Of a DNA stretch of 64,000 nt, positions 7,609 through 16,418 are shown piece after piece. The position numbers and the translations under genes were made by a program. Each line of letters opens with the position of its first letter. Within the stretch, counting starts at the first letter, position 1. The notes beneath the pieces were generated by a model, which saw only the letters and a list, made by a program, of their open reading frames with translations, was not told the origin of the DNA and did not search any database. The stretch is taken from assembly GCA_910586735.1 (NCBI GenBank), contig CAJUJW010000004.1:1-64000 (forward strand). Reading direction: 5' to 3'. The stretch is from an uncultured Oscillibacter sp. Its GTDB lineage: Bacteria > Bacillota > Clostridia > Oscillospirales > Oscillospiraceae.

Positions 7609-8195
7609 CACAGCACCCCTTTCGTGCTGGGAATCTCGTCCATGTGCTTGGGATCAAAGGCCGCGGCGGCCTTCAGCGTCCGGCCCGCGCCCTTGAAGAC
7701 GGCCTCTAAAATGTGGTGGGTGTTCTCCCCCGCCAGCTGGCGGAAGTGGAGAGAGCCGGGGCAGTTCCGCACGAAGCCCAGCCAGAACTCCTGGGCCAAT
7801 TCCGTGTCGAAGGTCCCCACCTTGGCGGCGGGCAGGTCCACGGCCCAGCCCAGGTAATCCCGGCCCGAGAGGTCCACGGCGCAGAGGACCAGGGTCTCGT
7901 CCATGGGCAGCAGGAACTGCCCGTAGCGGACAATCCCGCGCTTGTCCCCCAGGGCCTCCTGAAAGGCCCTGCCCAGGCAGATGCCGGTGTCCTCCACGGT
8001 GTGGTGGTCGTCCACCTGGGTGTCCCCGTGACAGACCACGGAGAGGTCAAAGTCCCCGTGCCGGGCGAAGAGCTCCAGCATGTGGTCCAGGAAGCCGCAG
8101 CCGGTGGAAATCTCCGCCTTGCCGGTTCCGTCCAGGTTCAGGGTGAGCTTGATCTGGGTCTCCCGGGTGTCCCGCTGAACGCTTGCGGTGCGCAT
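7608..8195 (-). CDS. hisB: Imidazoleglycerol-phosphate dehydratase
   Basis: Manganese enzyme that dehydrates IGP to imidazole acetol phosphate. The 195-residue monofunctional form shows both halves of the pseudo-repeat: GCGFLDHMLELFARHG with DDHHTVEDTGI, and later MDETLVLCAVDLSGR with ENTHHILEAVFKG. There is no fused phosphatase domain, consistent with the separate PHP phosphatase at the operon end. The start lies 20 nt after hisC, and its end overlaps hisH by one base. Confidence 0.96.
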   Translation of the reverse strand: MRTASVQRDTRETQIKLTLNLDGTGKAEISTGCGFLDHMLELFARHGDFDLSVVCHGDTQVDDHHTVEDTGICLGRAFQEALGDKRGIVRYGQFLLPMDETLVLCAVDLSGRDYLGWAVDLPAAKVGTFDTELAQEFWLGFVRNCPGSLHFRQLAGENTHHILEAVFKGAGRTLKAAAAFDPKHMDEIPSTKGVL

Positions 8196-8215
8196 AGTCC
8201 TTTCCCTCCTTATCC

Positions 8216-9274
8216 CTAAGACAAAAGCCGGTCCACAGCCTCCGTCAGCTTTTCCATCTGCTCTCTGGACCCGATGGTGATCCGCACGAAATCCCGAATC
8301 CGGTCCTTGTCGAACCAGCGGACCAGAACGCCGTCCTGTTTCAGTCTCCGGTACAGCTCCCCGCCGGGAATCCGGCCCGGCTTGGCGAAGATGAAGTTGG
8401 CAGAGGAGGGCAGGACGGTAAAGCCCCGCTTTTCCAGCGCCTCCGTGGTCCAGGCCCGGTTCTCCCCAATGGTCCGGCAGCAGGACCGGAAATAGTCCTC
8501 GTCCTCCACGGCGGCGGCCCCCGCCAGCAGAGAGAGCCGGTTCACGTTGTAGGGGTTAAAGCTGTACTTCACCCGGTTTAGGTCCCCGATGAGTTCCGCG
8601 GACCCCAGGGCAAAGCCCACCCGCCCCCCGGCCAGGGAACGGCTCTTGGACATGGTCTGGGTCACCAGAAGGTTCTCATACTCCCGGACCAGGGGAACAC
8701 AGCTCTCGGCCCCGAAGTCCACATAAGCCTCGTCCACAATGACCACCCGGTCCGGGTTCCGTTCCAGCAGCCGCCGGATATGGCCGGCGGGAACCGTCAT
8801 GCCCGTGGGGGCGTTGGGGTTGGCAATGACCACCGTGCCGGGGAAGTCCATGTAGTCCTCCACGTCCAGGGAGAAATCCTCCCGCAGGGGGACCCGCTTG
8901 GCCTCCAGGCCGAAGAGGGCCGCCTGGGCCTCATAGAACCCATAGGTGATGTCGGCGAAGGCCGCCCCCTTCCCCTCCCCGCAGAAGGCCCGGAAGGCGA
9001 AGGCCAGAATCTCGTCGGACCCGTTGCCGGAAATCACGTTCTCCGGGGCCAGGCCGTACCGCCGGGCAATGGCGGCGTTCAGGGCGGCGCAGGCAGGGTC
9101 GGAGTAGAGATAGAGCTTTCCAACCTCCGCCTGGGAAAGGGCCTCCAGCACCTTCGGGGAGGGCGGGAAGGGGCTCTCGTTGGTATTCAGCTTGATGTAC
9201 TGCTGGTCCTGGGGCTGCTCTCCGGGGGTGTAGGGATCGCAGCGCAGGGCCTCGGGGGAAAGAAATCTACTCAT
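8216..9274 (-). CDS. hisC: Histidinol-phosphate aminotransferase
   Basis: PLP enzyme that transaminates imidazole acetol phosphate to histidinol phosphate. The 352 residues have the class I/II aminotransferase fold: LNTNESPFPPSP near the N-terminus, GNGSDEIL, ANPNAPTG, DEAYVDF, and the PLP lysine in QTMSKSRSLAGGRVGFALG. The ATG at 9272-9274 has an AAAGGTGG site upstream and is preferred over an upstream in-frame ATG inside the inverted-repeat region. A 165-nt gap with a large inverted repeat separates it from hisD, the only long gap in the operon. Confidence 0.94.
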   Translation of the reverse strand: MSRFLSPEALRCDPYTPGEQPQDQQYIKLNTNESPFPPSPKVLEALSQAEVGKLYLYSDPACAALNAAIARRYGLAPENVISGNGSDEILAFAFRAFCGEGKGAAFADITYGFYEAQAALFGLEAKRVPLREDFSLDVEDYMDFPGTVVIANPNAPTGMTVPAGHIRRLLERNPDRVVIVDEAYVDFGAESCVPLVREYENLLVTQTMSKSRSLAGGRVGFALGSAELIGDLNRVKYSFNPYNVNRLSLLAGAAAVEDEDYFRSCCRTIGENRAWTTEALEKRGFTVLPSSANFIFAKPGRIPGGELYRRLKQDGVLVRWFDKDRIRDFVRITIGSREQMEKLTEAVDRLLS

Positions 9275-9307
9275 AGGTATCCACCTTTCAACAAATGGGT
9301 GATGCTG

Positions 9308-9427
9308 TTTCCCCATCGGGGGCCTTTACTCGCCCTGACGGGCGGGGGGCTTGGCAACCAGCCATCGCTGGCCTCCAATCCTCCCCGCCCGCAAAGGCGA
9401 GTAAAGGTCCCCCCTTACGGGGGGAAA
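9308..9427. repeat. Large imperfect inverted repeat between hisD and hisC
   Basis: Perfect 12-bp arms CCTTTACTCGCC (9323-9334) and GGCGAGTAAAGG (9396-9407) are flanked by imperfect C/G-run extensions ending in TTTCCCC and GGGGAAA. Inside are smaller stems (GCCC/GGGC and CCAGC/GCTGG). It looks like a REP/MITE-type element or an RNA processing hairpin in the his mRNA. No protein is encoded. Confidence 0.7.
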
Positions 9428-9439
9428 GAGCCTCTCTGC

Positions 9440-10717
9440 TTAGGGGTCCCTCCTGGAAACCGCCGACCGCGCGTGTCCCTCCAGCCCCTCCCGCCGGGCG
9501 AAGTCCGCAATCCTGTCCGCACAGGCGCACAGCGCCCCCCGGTCATAGCACAGGAAGCTGGAACGCTTCATGAAATCATCCACCCCCAGGGGGCTGGAGA
9601 ACCGGGCGGTGCCGCTCGTCGGCAGAGTGTGATTGGGCCCGGCGAAGTAATCCCCCAGGGCCTCCGGCGTAAACCTGCCCAGGAAAACGCTCCCGGCGTT
9701 CCTAATGCGGGGCAGCAGTATAAAGGGCTCGTCCACACAGAGCTCCAGGTGTTCCGGCGCGATGCGGTTCACCGCCTCCACGGCCTTGTCCAGGCTGCCG
9801 GCGACAATGATTTTCCCGTTCTCCTCGATGGACCGGCGGGCAATCTTCCTCCGGGGCAGGGTCTCCAGCTGGGCTTCCACTTGGGCCTGTACGGCCTCCG
9901 CCAGTTCCCGGCTGTCCGTCACCAGCACGGCAGAGGACAGGGGGTCGTGTTCCGCCTGGCTGAGGAGGTCCGCCGCCACCCATTGGGGGTTGGACTTCCC
10001 GTCCGCCAGCACCAGAATCTCACTGGGCCCCGCGATCATGTCAATGGCCACCTGGCCGAAGACCTTCCGCTTGGCCGTGGCCACGAAGACCCCACCGGGG
10101 CCCACGATCTTGTCCACCCGGGGCACTGTCTCCGTCCCGTAGGCCAGGGCCGCCACGGCATGGGCCCCGCCGATTTTGAAAACGTCCGTCACCTCCGCCA
10201 GCTCCGCCGCCACGAGGGCCTCCGGGCTGACGGTGCCGTCCGGCCGGGGGGGCGTCACAAGCACGATGTCCTCCACCCCGGCAATCTGGGCCGGTATGGC
10301 GTTCATCAAAATGGTGGAGGGGAAAGCCTCCGGGCTGCGGGGCACGCAGATGCCCACCCGCTCGATGGGCGTCCACCGCTGGCCCATGACCATCCCGGCC
10401 CGGTCCGTAAGGACGAAGTCGTTGTGCCTCTGCCGCTGGTGAAAGCGCCGGATGTTCTCCGCCGCCTCCTTCAGCGTCTCCATAAAATAGGGGTCCACGG
10501 CCTTCCGGGCAGCGTCGAACTCCCCGGCGCTCACCCACAGGTCCGTGATCTCCGCCCCGTCAAAGCGGCGGGTGCAGTCCCGCAGAGCGGCGTCTCCCCC
10601 CTCCCGGACCTGCCGGATGATTTCATCCACGGCGGCGCTCACGTCCTCCTCCGCCCGGATGTCCCGGTTCAGAAATTCCTCCGGGGAGAGGCTGTCGAAA
10701 TCCAGAATCCGCATCAT
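9440..10717 (-). CDS. hisD: Histidinol dehydrogenase
   Basis: Zinc- and NAD-dependent enzyme oxidising histidinol to histidine in two steps. The 425 residues show VGICVPRSPEAFPSTILMN, the KIVGPGGVFVATAKR nucleotide region, AGPSEILVLAD, the zinc/catalytic motif EHDPLSSAVL, and NHTLPTSGTARFSSPLGV. Two adjacent ATG codons (10717 and 10714) overlap the end of the hisZG fusion, so translation is coupled to it. The length is normal for the family. Confidence 0.96.
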   Translation of the reverse strand: MMRILDFDSLSPEEFLNRDIRAEEDVSAAVDEIIRQVREGGDAALRDCTRRFDGAEITDLWVSAGEFDAARKAVDPYFMETLKEAAENIRRFHQRQRHNDFVLTDRAGMVMGQRWTPIERVGICVPRSPEAFPSTILMNAIPAQIAGVEDIVLVTPPRPDGTVSPEALVAAELAEVTDVFKIGGAHAVAALAYGTETVPRVDKIVGPGGVFVATAKRKVFGQVAIDMIAGPSEILVLADGKSNPQWVAADLLSQAEHDPLSSAVLVTDSRELAEAVQAQVEAQLETLPRRKIARRSIEENGKIIVAGSLDKAVEAVNRIAPEHLELCVDEPFILLPRIRNAGSVFLGRFTPEALGDYFAGPNHTLPTSGTARFSSPLGVDDFMKRSSFLCYDRGALCACADRIADFARREGLEGHARSAVSRRDP

Positions 10718-12288
10718 GTCTCCGTCACCTCCGTCAGCCTGCCCAGCAGTGCCTCAATCTCCCGGCGCTTGAACTGGAAGCTGGCCCGGTTGGCCACGAA
10801 GCGGGCGGAGATGGGCATGAAGGGCTTCAGCACCTTCAAGTGGTTCTCCCGCAGGGTGGTCCCCGTCTCCACGATGTCCACAATCACGTCGGAGAGGCCC
10901 AGAATCGGGGCCAGCTCGATGGACCCGTTCAGCTTGATGATGTCGATGTCCCGGCCCTGGGCGGCAAAGTAGGCTTTGGCGATGTTCACGAATTTCGTCG
11001 CCACCCGCAGGGACCGGCCGGGGTCGTCCTGAAAGTCCTCGGGCCCCGCCACGCACATGCGGCACTTGCCCAGGCCCGTGTCCAGCAGCTCGTACACGTC
11101 CGCCCCGGACTCCTCCAGGATGTCCTTGCCCACGATGCCGATGTCCGCCGCCCCGTGCTCCACATAGATGGCCACGTCGCTGGGCTTCACCAGGAAATAC
11201 CGGATGCCCGCCGCCGGATTTTCCACCACCAGCTTCCGGCTCTCGTTGTAATCCTCCGGGCAGCCGTAGCCCACGCCGGCCAGGAGGCTGTAAACCTGAT
11301 CCCCTAGACGCCCCTTGGGCAGCGCGATGTTCAGCATGGTCCGCGCCTCCGTCTCCGGGGCGGGCGCGGCGCTCAGGCGGTCCAGCTCGCCCATGTACAG
11401 GGCAAAGCCCACGGCCCTGGCCCCCGGTCGGAACTGCTCCGCCAGAGGGTCGTACCGCCCGCCCTTGAGCACCGGCCGGGGCAGGCCCGCCACGTAGCCC
11501 TGGAGGACCAGGCCGTTGTAATACTCCATGTCGTTGACCAGGGACAAGTCCAGCCGCAGGCTCTGCCCCTGGGCCTCCAGGGCCCGGCACAGGGTCCTGA
11601 GTTCCGCCAGGGCCCCGCCCATGGCGGCGTTGAGGGCGATGGGTTCCGCCTGGGCCAGCACGGCCTCCCAGTCCCCCGTCAGAGCGTCCAGACGGCAGAG
11701 GGCGTCCGTGCCCTGTTTGGAGAGGCCCGCCTCCGCCGCCGCCGCCCGCAGCTCGTGGAGGTTCCGGTCCCGGACGCAGCTGAGCAGCCGGGGCCGGGCG
11801 GCCTCCGGCGCGCCCACGGCATCCAGCAGACCCGCCACAAAGCCCATGTGGCTGGCCTCCAGCACGAAGTCCCGGCCCGTCAGGGCCAGACTCCGCCAGG
11901 CCAGAGAGGCCGTCTGGGCGGTGACGGCGTCGTCCACCGCGCCGATGCACTCCAGGCCCATCTGGCTGATCTCCTGGAAGGTGTGGCTCTCCTGGCTGGG
12001 GCGGTAGACGTTTTCCGCGTAGTAAAACCGCCCGCAGCCCCCCTCCTCAAACTGGGCGTTCTTGGCGATGGAGAGGGTCACGTCGGGCTTCAGGGCCAGC
12101 AGACGCCCGTCCAGGTCTGTAAAGGTGATTACCTGGTCACTGGCCAGAAACCGGCGGTTCTGCTGGTAAAGGCCGTACTCCTCGAAGCGACCCATGCGGT
12201 ACTGCCGGAAGCCCTCCCGCTCGTAGAGCAGCCGGAGCTGGAGGGACAGCCGCTCCTGGGGGCGCAAAATATTCAAATCCAATTCCAT
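10714..12288 (-). CDS. hisZG: Fused HisZ-HisG: ATP phosphoribosyltransferase regulatory and catalytic subunits in one chain
   Basis: Catalyses and controls the first committed step of histidine synthesis (ATP + PRPP to PR-ATP). Residues 1 to about 310 are a HisZ domain, the HisRS-like regulatory paralogue, with KPDVTLSIAK, YYAENVYRPSQESH and LKGGRYDPLAEQF. Residues 318-524 are a short-form HisG with MLNIALPKGRLGD, EHGAADIGIVGKDIL and the PRPP loop IVETGTTLRENHLKV. In most bacteria these are separate genes that form a hetero-octamer. Met318 is preceded by a GGAGG-like site (start at 11337), so HisG might also be made alone. A good AAGGAGG site precedes the first ATG. Confidence 0.94.
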   Translation of the reverse strand: MELDLNILRPQERLSLQLRLLYEREGFRQYRMGRFEEYGLYQQNRRFLASDQVITFTDLDGRLLALKPDVTLSIAKNAQFEEGGCGRFYYAENVYRPSQESHTFQEISQMGLECIGAVDDAVTAQTASLAWRSLALTGRDFVLEASHMGFVAGLLDAVGAPEAARPRLLSCVRDRNLHELRAAAAEAGLSKQGTDALCRLDALTGDWEAVLAQAEPIALNAAMGGALAELRTLCRALEAQGQSLRLDLSLVNDMEYYNGLVLQGYVAGLPRPVLKGGRYDPLAEQFRPGARAVGFALYMGELDRLSAAPAPETEARTMLNIALPKGRLGDQVYSLLAGVGYGCPEDYNESRKLVVENPAAGIRYFLVKPSDVAIYVEHGAADIGIVGKDILEESGADVYELLDTGLGKCRMCVAGPEDFQDDPGRSLRVATKFVNIAKAYFAAQGRDIDIIKLNGSIELAPILGLSDVIVDIVETGTTLRENHLKVLKPFMPISARFVANRASFQFKRREIEALLGRLTEVTET

Positions 12289-12327
12289 GGGTTCCTCCTT
12301 GCGGGGCCGCGCCCCGGTGATGGATTC

Positions 12328-12356
12328 AGTATACTCCGATTTTTTAGCATAGTAAA
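12328..12356 (-). promoter_or_regulatory. Promoter of the his operon
   Basis: Minus-strand TTTACT (12351-12356) and TATACT (12328-12333) have 17-bp spacing. An AATCGGAG sequence just upstream of the -10 recurs about 40 bp further upstream near 12380, a possible direct-repeat operator. Confidence 0.75.
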
Positions 12357-12422
12357 GCGCTAATTCGGTAGTATGATAAATTCTCCGATTTCTACAAATG
12401 CCAGCGATTGCCCGGCGGTAAA

Positions 12423-13784
12423 TTAGACCATTTTTTCAGGCCGGACCGTCTCGTTGAACTCCTCCGCCGTCAGCAGGCCCAGGGCCAGGACGGCCTCTTT
12501 CAGGGTCGTGCCGTCGTGAAGGGCCTTCTTGGCGCACTCCGCCGCCTTTTCATAGCCGATCTTCGGCGTCAGGCAGGTCACCAGCATCAGCGAATTGTTC
12601 AGGTTCTCCTCCATCCGCTCCACGTTGGGGACGATGCCCTCCACGCAGCGGACCCGGAAGGACTCCATGGCGTCCGCCAGCAGCCGGGCGGAGAGCTGGA
12701 AGTTATAGGCCGACACCGGCAGGAACACGTTCAGCTGGAAGTTCCCCTGGGAGGCGGCGAAGCCGATGGCCGCGTCGTTCCCCATCACCTGCACCGCCGC
12801 CATAGTGACGGCCTCGCACTGGGTGGGGTTCACCTTCCCCGGCATGATGGAGCTGCCGGGCTCATTCTCCGGGATGTGGAGCTCTCCCATGCCGCAGCGG
12901 GGGCCGCTGGCCTGCCAGCGGATGTCGTTGGCGATTTTCATCAGGTTCGCCGCCAGGGCCTTCAGGGCCCCGTGGGCAAAGACCAGGGCGTCCTTGCTGG
13001 TGAGAGCGTGGAACTTGTTGGGGTCCGGCTGGAAGGGCAGGCCCGTCAGCTCCCGCAGCTTGGCGCAGACCAGTTCGTCGTAGCCCTTGGGGGCATTCAG
13101 GCCCGTGCCCACGGCGGTGCCGCCGATGGCCAGGCGGAAAAGCTCTTCCTGGGCTGTGCGCAGCATGAAGATGGGCATCTGCACCAGGGCCCGCCAGCCG
13201 GAAACCTCCTGGGCGAATCTCAGGGGCGTGGCGTCCTGGAGGTGGGTCCGGCCGATGCGGATCAGGTCCGGGTATTTATTTTCCAGCTCCTGGAAAGCCC
13301 CGCCCAGGCGGGCCGCCGCCGGCAGGACCTGGTGCTCAATGGACAGGGCCGCGGCGATGTGGAGGGCGGAGGGATAGGTGTCGTTGGAGGACTGGGAGGC
13401 GTTCACGTGATCGTTGGGGTGCAGGGACACGCCCCGGTCCGCCGCCAGGTGGGCGATCACCTCGTTGACATTCATGTTGGTCTGGGTTCCGCTGCCCGTC
13501 TGCCAGACCACCAGGGGAAACTCCTCGTCCCACTTCCCCGCTCGGATCTCCCGGCAGACGGCGGAAATGGCCCCGGTCTGTTCCGCCGTCAGCTTGCCCG
13601 CCTCCGCATTGGCCAGGGCGCAGGCTTCCTTTAAGTAGGCGAAGGCGGTGATGATTTCCTTGGGCTGGCGCTGGCCGCCGATTTTGAAGTTCTCCAGGCT
13701 CCTCTGGGTCTGGGCGCCCCAGTGCCGGTCCGCCGGGACGGCGATTTCGCCCATGGTGTCGTGCTCGATACGGGTGTTGTTCAT
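12423..13784 (-). CDS. fumC: Fumarate hydratase, class II
   Basis: Interconverts fumarate and malate. The 453-residue protein of the fumarase/aspartase superfamily shows [15 protein letters not shown] (substrate site), [17 protein letters not shown], the [12 protein letters not shown] catalytic His region and the [15 protein letters not shown] signature loop. FumC is iron-sulfur-free, which is somewhat unusual for a strict anaerobe, where the class I enzyme is common. It is a single gene with its own promoter upstream, and it ends about 70 nt before the his promoter. A GGGG ribosome site lies 7 nt before the ATG. Confidence 0.95.
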   Translation of the reverse strand: MNNTRIEHDTMGEIAVPADRHWGAQTQRSLENFKIGGQRQPKEIITAFAYLKEACALANAEAGKLTAEQTGAISAVCREIRAGKWDEEFPLVVWQTGSGTQTNMNVNEVIAHLAADRGVSLHPNDHVNASQSSNDTYPSALHIAAALSIEHQVLPAAARLGGAFQELENKYPDLIRIGRTHLQDATPLRFAQEVSGWRALVQMPIFMLRTAQEELFRLAIGGTAVGTGLNAPKGYDELVCAKLRELTGLPFQPDPNKFHALTSKDALVFAHGALKALAANLMKIANDIRWQASGPRCGMGELHIPENEPGSSIMPGKVNPTQCEAVTMAAVQVMGNDAAIGFAASQGNFQLNVFLPVSAYNFQLSARLLADAMESFRVRCVEGIVPNVERMEENLNNSLMLVTCLTPKIGYEKAAECAKKALHDGTTLKEAVLALGLLTAEEFNETVRPEKMV

Positions 13785-13817
13785 GGTTAATCCCCTTTTC
13801 GTTTTTTCATGGCGCCT

Positions 13818-13846
13818 ATTATACCCGCAGAAGGTCCGAAAAGCAA
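13818..13846 (-). promoter_or_regulatory. Promoter of fumC
   Basis: Minus-strand TTGCTT (13841-13846) and TATAAT (13818-13823) have 17-bp spacing, about 30 bp before the fumC start codon. Confidence 0.8.
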
Positions 13847-13870
13847 GCCCGCCGTGAGATTACGGCGGGC
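13847..13870 (-). terminator. Terminator after the DHHW gene
   Basis: A GCCCGCCGT/ACGGCGGGC stem (13847-13855 with 13862-13870) lies just after the stop at 13876 and is followed on the minus strand by a T-rich stretch. It abuts the fumC -35 element. Confidence 0.65.
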
Positions 13871-13875
13871 TGTTT

Positions 13876-15000
13876 TTACTGCGCCAAAAGCACCAGATTC
13901 CGGTCCGCGATGAAGTTCGGCACGCTGTAGGCCACGACAATCTGGCCGATACCCTTCTCCTGGGCGTAGGCGGCGGAGGCGTAGCGGTAGTACCGGGGGT
14001 CCAGCAGGTGGACCTCCTCGAAGTGCAGGGCCAGGAAGGGGGCCAGGGAGTCCGCGTAGGAGTCCCGGATCACCAGCAGCTTCCCCGTGCCCTCCGGGTT
14101 GCGGATGACGCACAGGGGCTGGTTGCCCCCCAGAAAGGCAGAGTATTTGTCCTTCTCCCCCAGCTTGCCGGTATCGTAGAGGAACGACTTCTCCTCCCTG
14201 CCGGTGCGCCAGCTGGACACCTCGAAATGGTCCTCCACCCAGAACTCAATGTCGTCCGGCTCCAGCCAGTGAATGCCGGACTGGGAGTACAGGGTCCCCT
14301 GAAACCCGTTGGAGACCGGGGGAAAGTCCCGCCGCTCAAAGGCTTCCTGCTCCAGGACCTCCTCCCCCCGGCCCAGCGCCTCCATGAGGGCGGCGTAGCC
14401 GTAGTAGGCCCCCAGGGTGGTCCAGTGGTGGTCCGTGCGGTAATAGATATCCTCCCCGGCGTGGGCGGACAGGGCCGTCAGGAAGTCCACGGGCGTTATG
14501 TTTTCCAGCTCTCCGGCGCGGGCGATGAATGCCGCCTGGTCCCAGCTCTCCGCCCCCTTGGGCAGGCGGTCCCGGTGGATTTCCGCCGCCGAGGGGATGA
14601 GGCCCAGGTACACCGGGCAGTCCGCCGACTCCGCCAACCGGGCCACGTAACGGAGGTTCTTCTCCTCCAGGCCGTCCCTGGGGGGCTCCACCTTGGAAAT
14701 CAGGGCGTCGCTGCAGAGGTAGACCCCGTTGAACTCCCGCTTGCCCAGGAGCTGTTCCGTCCGGGCCTTGAGGCCCGTCCACTGGTCCCGGAGGGGAAAC
14801 TGGTCGGCAAAGTAGTCCTCCACCCCCTGGGTGAAGTCCCCGCTTTTCAGGCTCTCCCAGGAAAAGGCCGGGAACTGGGCCAGGGTCCGGTTCTCCACGT
14901 CGGACCGCTCCCGGTCCGGCAGGAGGAGGTGCCAGGCCAGCAGTCCCCCCAGGAAGAGGCAGAAGAGGGCCGAGAGAAAGCGGCTGTATCTGGTTGTCAT
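13876..15000 (-). CDS. DHHW-family secreted/membrane-anchored protein (AlgJ/AlgX-like O-acetylation partner)
   Basis: Probable O-acetylation accessory enzyme of 374 residues. An N-terminal signal anchor spans residues 7-27. The body has the family-naming motif DHHW at 190-193 (YYRTDHHWT) and a later SGNH-hydrolase-like VIRDSYADSL block. It is the third gene of a leftward DUF4358-MBOAT-DHHW operon (13 nt after the MBOAT gene), an arrangement that resembles AlgI/AlgJ polysaccharide acetylation machinery. The likely role is transferring acetyl groups onto an extracellular glycan delivered by the MBOAT protein; the acceptor is not shown. Family assignment is firm, function inferred. Confidence 0.85.
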   Translation of the reverse strand: MTTRYSRFLSALFCLFLGGLLAWHLLLPDRERSDVENRTLAQFPAFSWESLKSGDFTQGVEDYFADQFPLRDQWTGLKARTEQLLGKREFNGVYLCSDALISKVEPPRDGLEEKNLRYVARLAESADCPVYLGLIPSAAEIHRDRLPKGAESWDQAAFIARAGELENITPVDFLTALSAHAGEDIYYRTDHHWTTLGAYYGYAALMEALGRGEEVLEQEAFERRDFPPVSNGFQGTLYSQSGIHWLEPDDIEFWVEDHFEVSSWRTGREEKSFLYDTGKLGEKDKYSAFLGGNQPLCVIRNPEGTGKLLVIRDSYADSLAPFLALHFEEVHLLDPRYYRYASAAYAQEKGIGQIVVAYSVPNFIADRNLVLLAQ

Positions 15001-15013
15001 TCCACCGCCTCCT

Positions 15014-16408
15014 TTAAAACCGGAAATACAGGAAAGGGTTATAGCTGCCGTCCACCAGGTAGGCGGTGGAGAGCGCCAGCCCCAGGGCCATCAGCACCGG
15101 GGTCAGCGCCTTCCGGCCCCGCTCCGGTACCCGCTTCCACAGGTCCACAGTCAGGGTGGTGGACCCCAGGGCCAGCAGGAGCAAAATCACGGCCCAGCTC
15201 CTCAGCCGGTAGCCGTCCGGGGCGGACCACAGGGGCCCGCCGCCGAAGCACACGGCCAGATACCGCCCGCAGACCCCCAAGTCCTCCATGGCGAAGATTC
15301 CCCAGCCCACGAAGACCACCAGCAGGGTGTAAACCCGCTTGACCCACACCGGCGTCCGGGTGAGGAGGTCCCGGAAGACGAACCGCTCCAGGATGAGCCA
15401 CAGGCCGAAGTACAGCCCCCAGAGGATGAAGTTCCAGCTGGCCCCGTGCCAGAAGCCGGTGCAGAACCAGACAATCAGCAGGTTCCGCAGGGTCCGGGCC
15501 CTCCCTGCCCGGCTGCCCCCCAGGGGGAAGTACAGGTACTCCCGGAACCAGGAGGTCAGGGACATGTGCCACCGCCGCCAGAACTCCCCCACGGAGGTGG
15601 AGAGGTAGGGGTGGTCAAAGTTCTCGTCAAACCGGAAGCCCAGGATGCGCCCCAGGCCGATAGCCATGTCGGAGTAGCCGGAGAAGTCGAAGTAAATCTG
15701 AAACCCGAAGGCGAACAGCCCCGTCCAGCCCCCGGCAAACGTCAGCGCCCCGGCGGACTGGGAGGCCAGGCAGCTCTCCCACAGGGACCCGGCGGCGTTG
15801 GCCAGCAAAACCTTTTTCGCCAGGCCCACGGTGAACCGGCAGGCCCCCTGGGCGAAGTCCTGAGACGTGACGGTCCGCTCCGCCAGCTCCGCCGCCACGG
15901 TCTTGTACTTCACGATGGGCCCGGCGATGAGCTGGGGGAACAGCGTCACGTAGGCCCCGAAGTCGACGATGTTCCGCTGGACCGGCGCGTCCCGGCGGTA
16001 CACGTCGATGGTGTAGCTCATGGTCTGGAAGGTAAAGAAGGAGATGCCCAGGGGCAGGGGCAGCCCCAGCCGGGGGATGGACACGCCGGGAAGCAGGGAC
16101 AGGTTCGCCGCCAGGAAGTCCCAGTATTTGAAAAAGCCCAGAAGCAGCAGGTTGAACACCACCGACTGCCCCACGAACCACCGGGCCAGCCGGTCCCGGT
16201 CCCGGAACTTCTCCACCAGCAGGCCGTGGCTGTAGTCAATGAAGGTGGAGAGGAACATAATCCCCACGTACACCGGCTCGCCCCAGCCGTAGAAAAAAAG
16301 GCTGGTCAAAAGCAGTACAAAATTACGCCACCGAAGCGGCGTAATAAAGTACAGCGCCAGGGTCGCCGGCAGGTAGGCAAAGAGGAAGGTCAGACTGCTG
16401 AAAACCAT
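15014..16408 (-). CDS. MBOAT-family O-acyltransferase (AlgI/DltB/PatA-like)
   Basis: Polytopic membrane acyltransferase of 464 residues with about ten hydrophobic segments. It carries the conserved block LGRILGFRFDENFDHPY, the WHMSLTSWFREYLYFPLGGS stretch, and the active-site His in GFWHGASWNF. Such proteins carry acetyl groups across the membrane to a periplasmic or wall-side transferase. I use the ATG at 16406-16408 (MVFSSLTFLFAYLP) with a purine-rich AAGGGGCGG site; a longer open frame would overlap the DUF4358 gene. It lies in an operon between the lipoprotein and DHHW genes. Confidence 0.92.
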   Translation of the reverse strand: MVFSSLTFLFAYLPATLALYFITPLRWRNFVLLLTSLFFYGWGEPVYVGIMFLSTFIDYSHGLLVEKFRDRDRLARWFVGQSVVFNLLLLGFFKYWDFLAANLSLLPGVSIPRLGLPLPLGISFFTFQTMSYTIDVYRRDAPVQRNIVDFGAYVTLFPQLIAGPIVKYKTVAAELAERTVTSQDFAQGACRFTVGLAKKVLLANAAGSLWESCLASQSAGALTFAGGWTGLFAFGFQIYFDFSGYSDMAIGLGRILGFRFDENFDHPYLSTSVGEFWRRWHMSLTSWFREYLYFPLGGSRAGRARTLRNLLIVWFCTGFWHGASWNFILWGLYFGLWLILERFVFRDLLTRTPVWVKRVYTLLVVFVGWGIFAMEDLGVCGRYLAVCFGGGPLWSAPDGYRLRSWAVILLLLALGSTTLTVDLWKRVPERGRKALTPVLMALGLALSTAYLVDGSYNPFLYFRF

Positions 16409-16418
16409 GGCCCGCCCC

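Noticed and set aside
8780-10972. A very long plus-strand open frame opposite hisC-hisD-hisZG
   Set aside because: It is an antisense shadow of GC-rich coding DNA: Gly/Pro/Arg/His-rich, with no ribosome site and no recognisable domain, and the opposite strand holds intact his genes.
10714-12288. A histidyl-tRNA synthetase gene
   Set aside because: The N-terminal half is HisRS-like but lacks the anticodon-binding domain and is fused to HisG; it is HisZ.
12289-12422. Histidine T-box or attenuator before hisZG
   Set aside because: Only about 40 nt lie between promoter and start codon, with no T-box core, His codon run or terminator.
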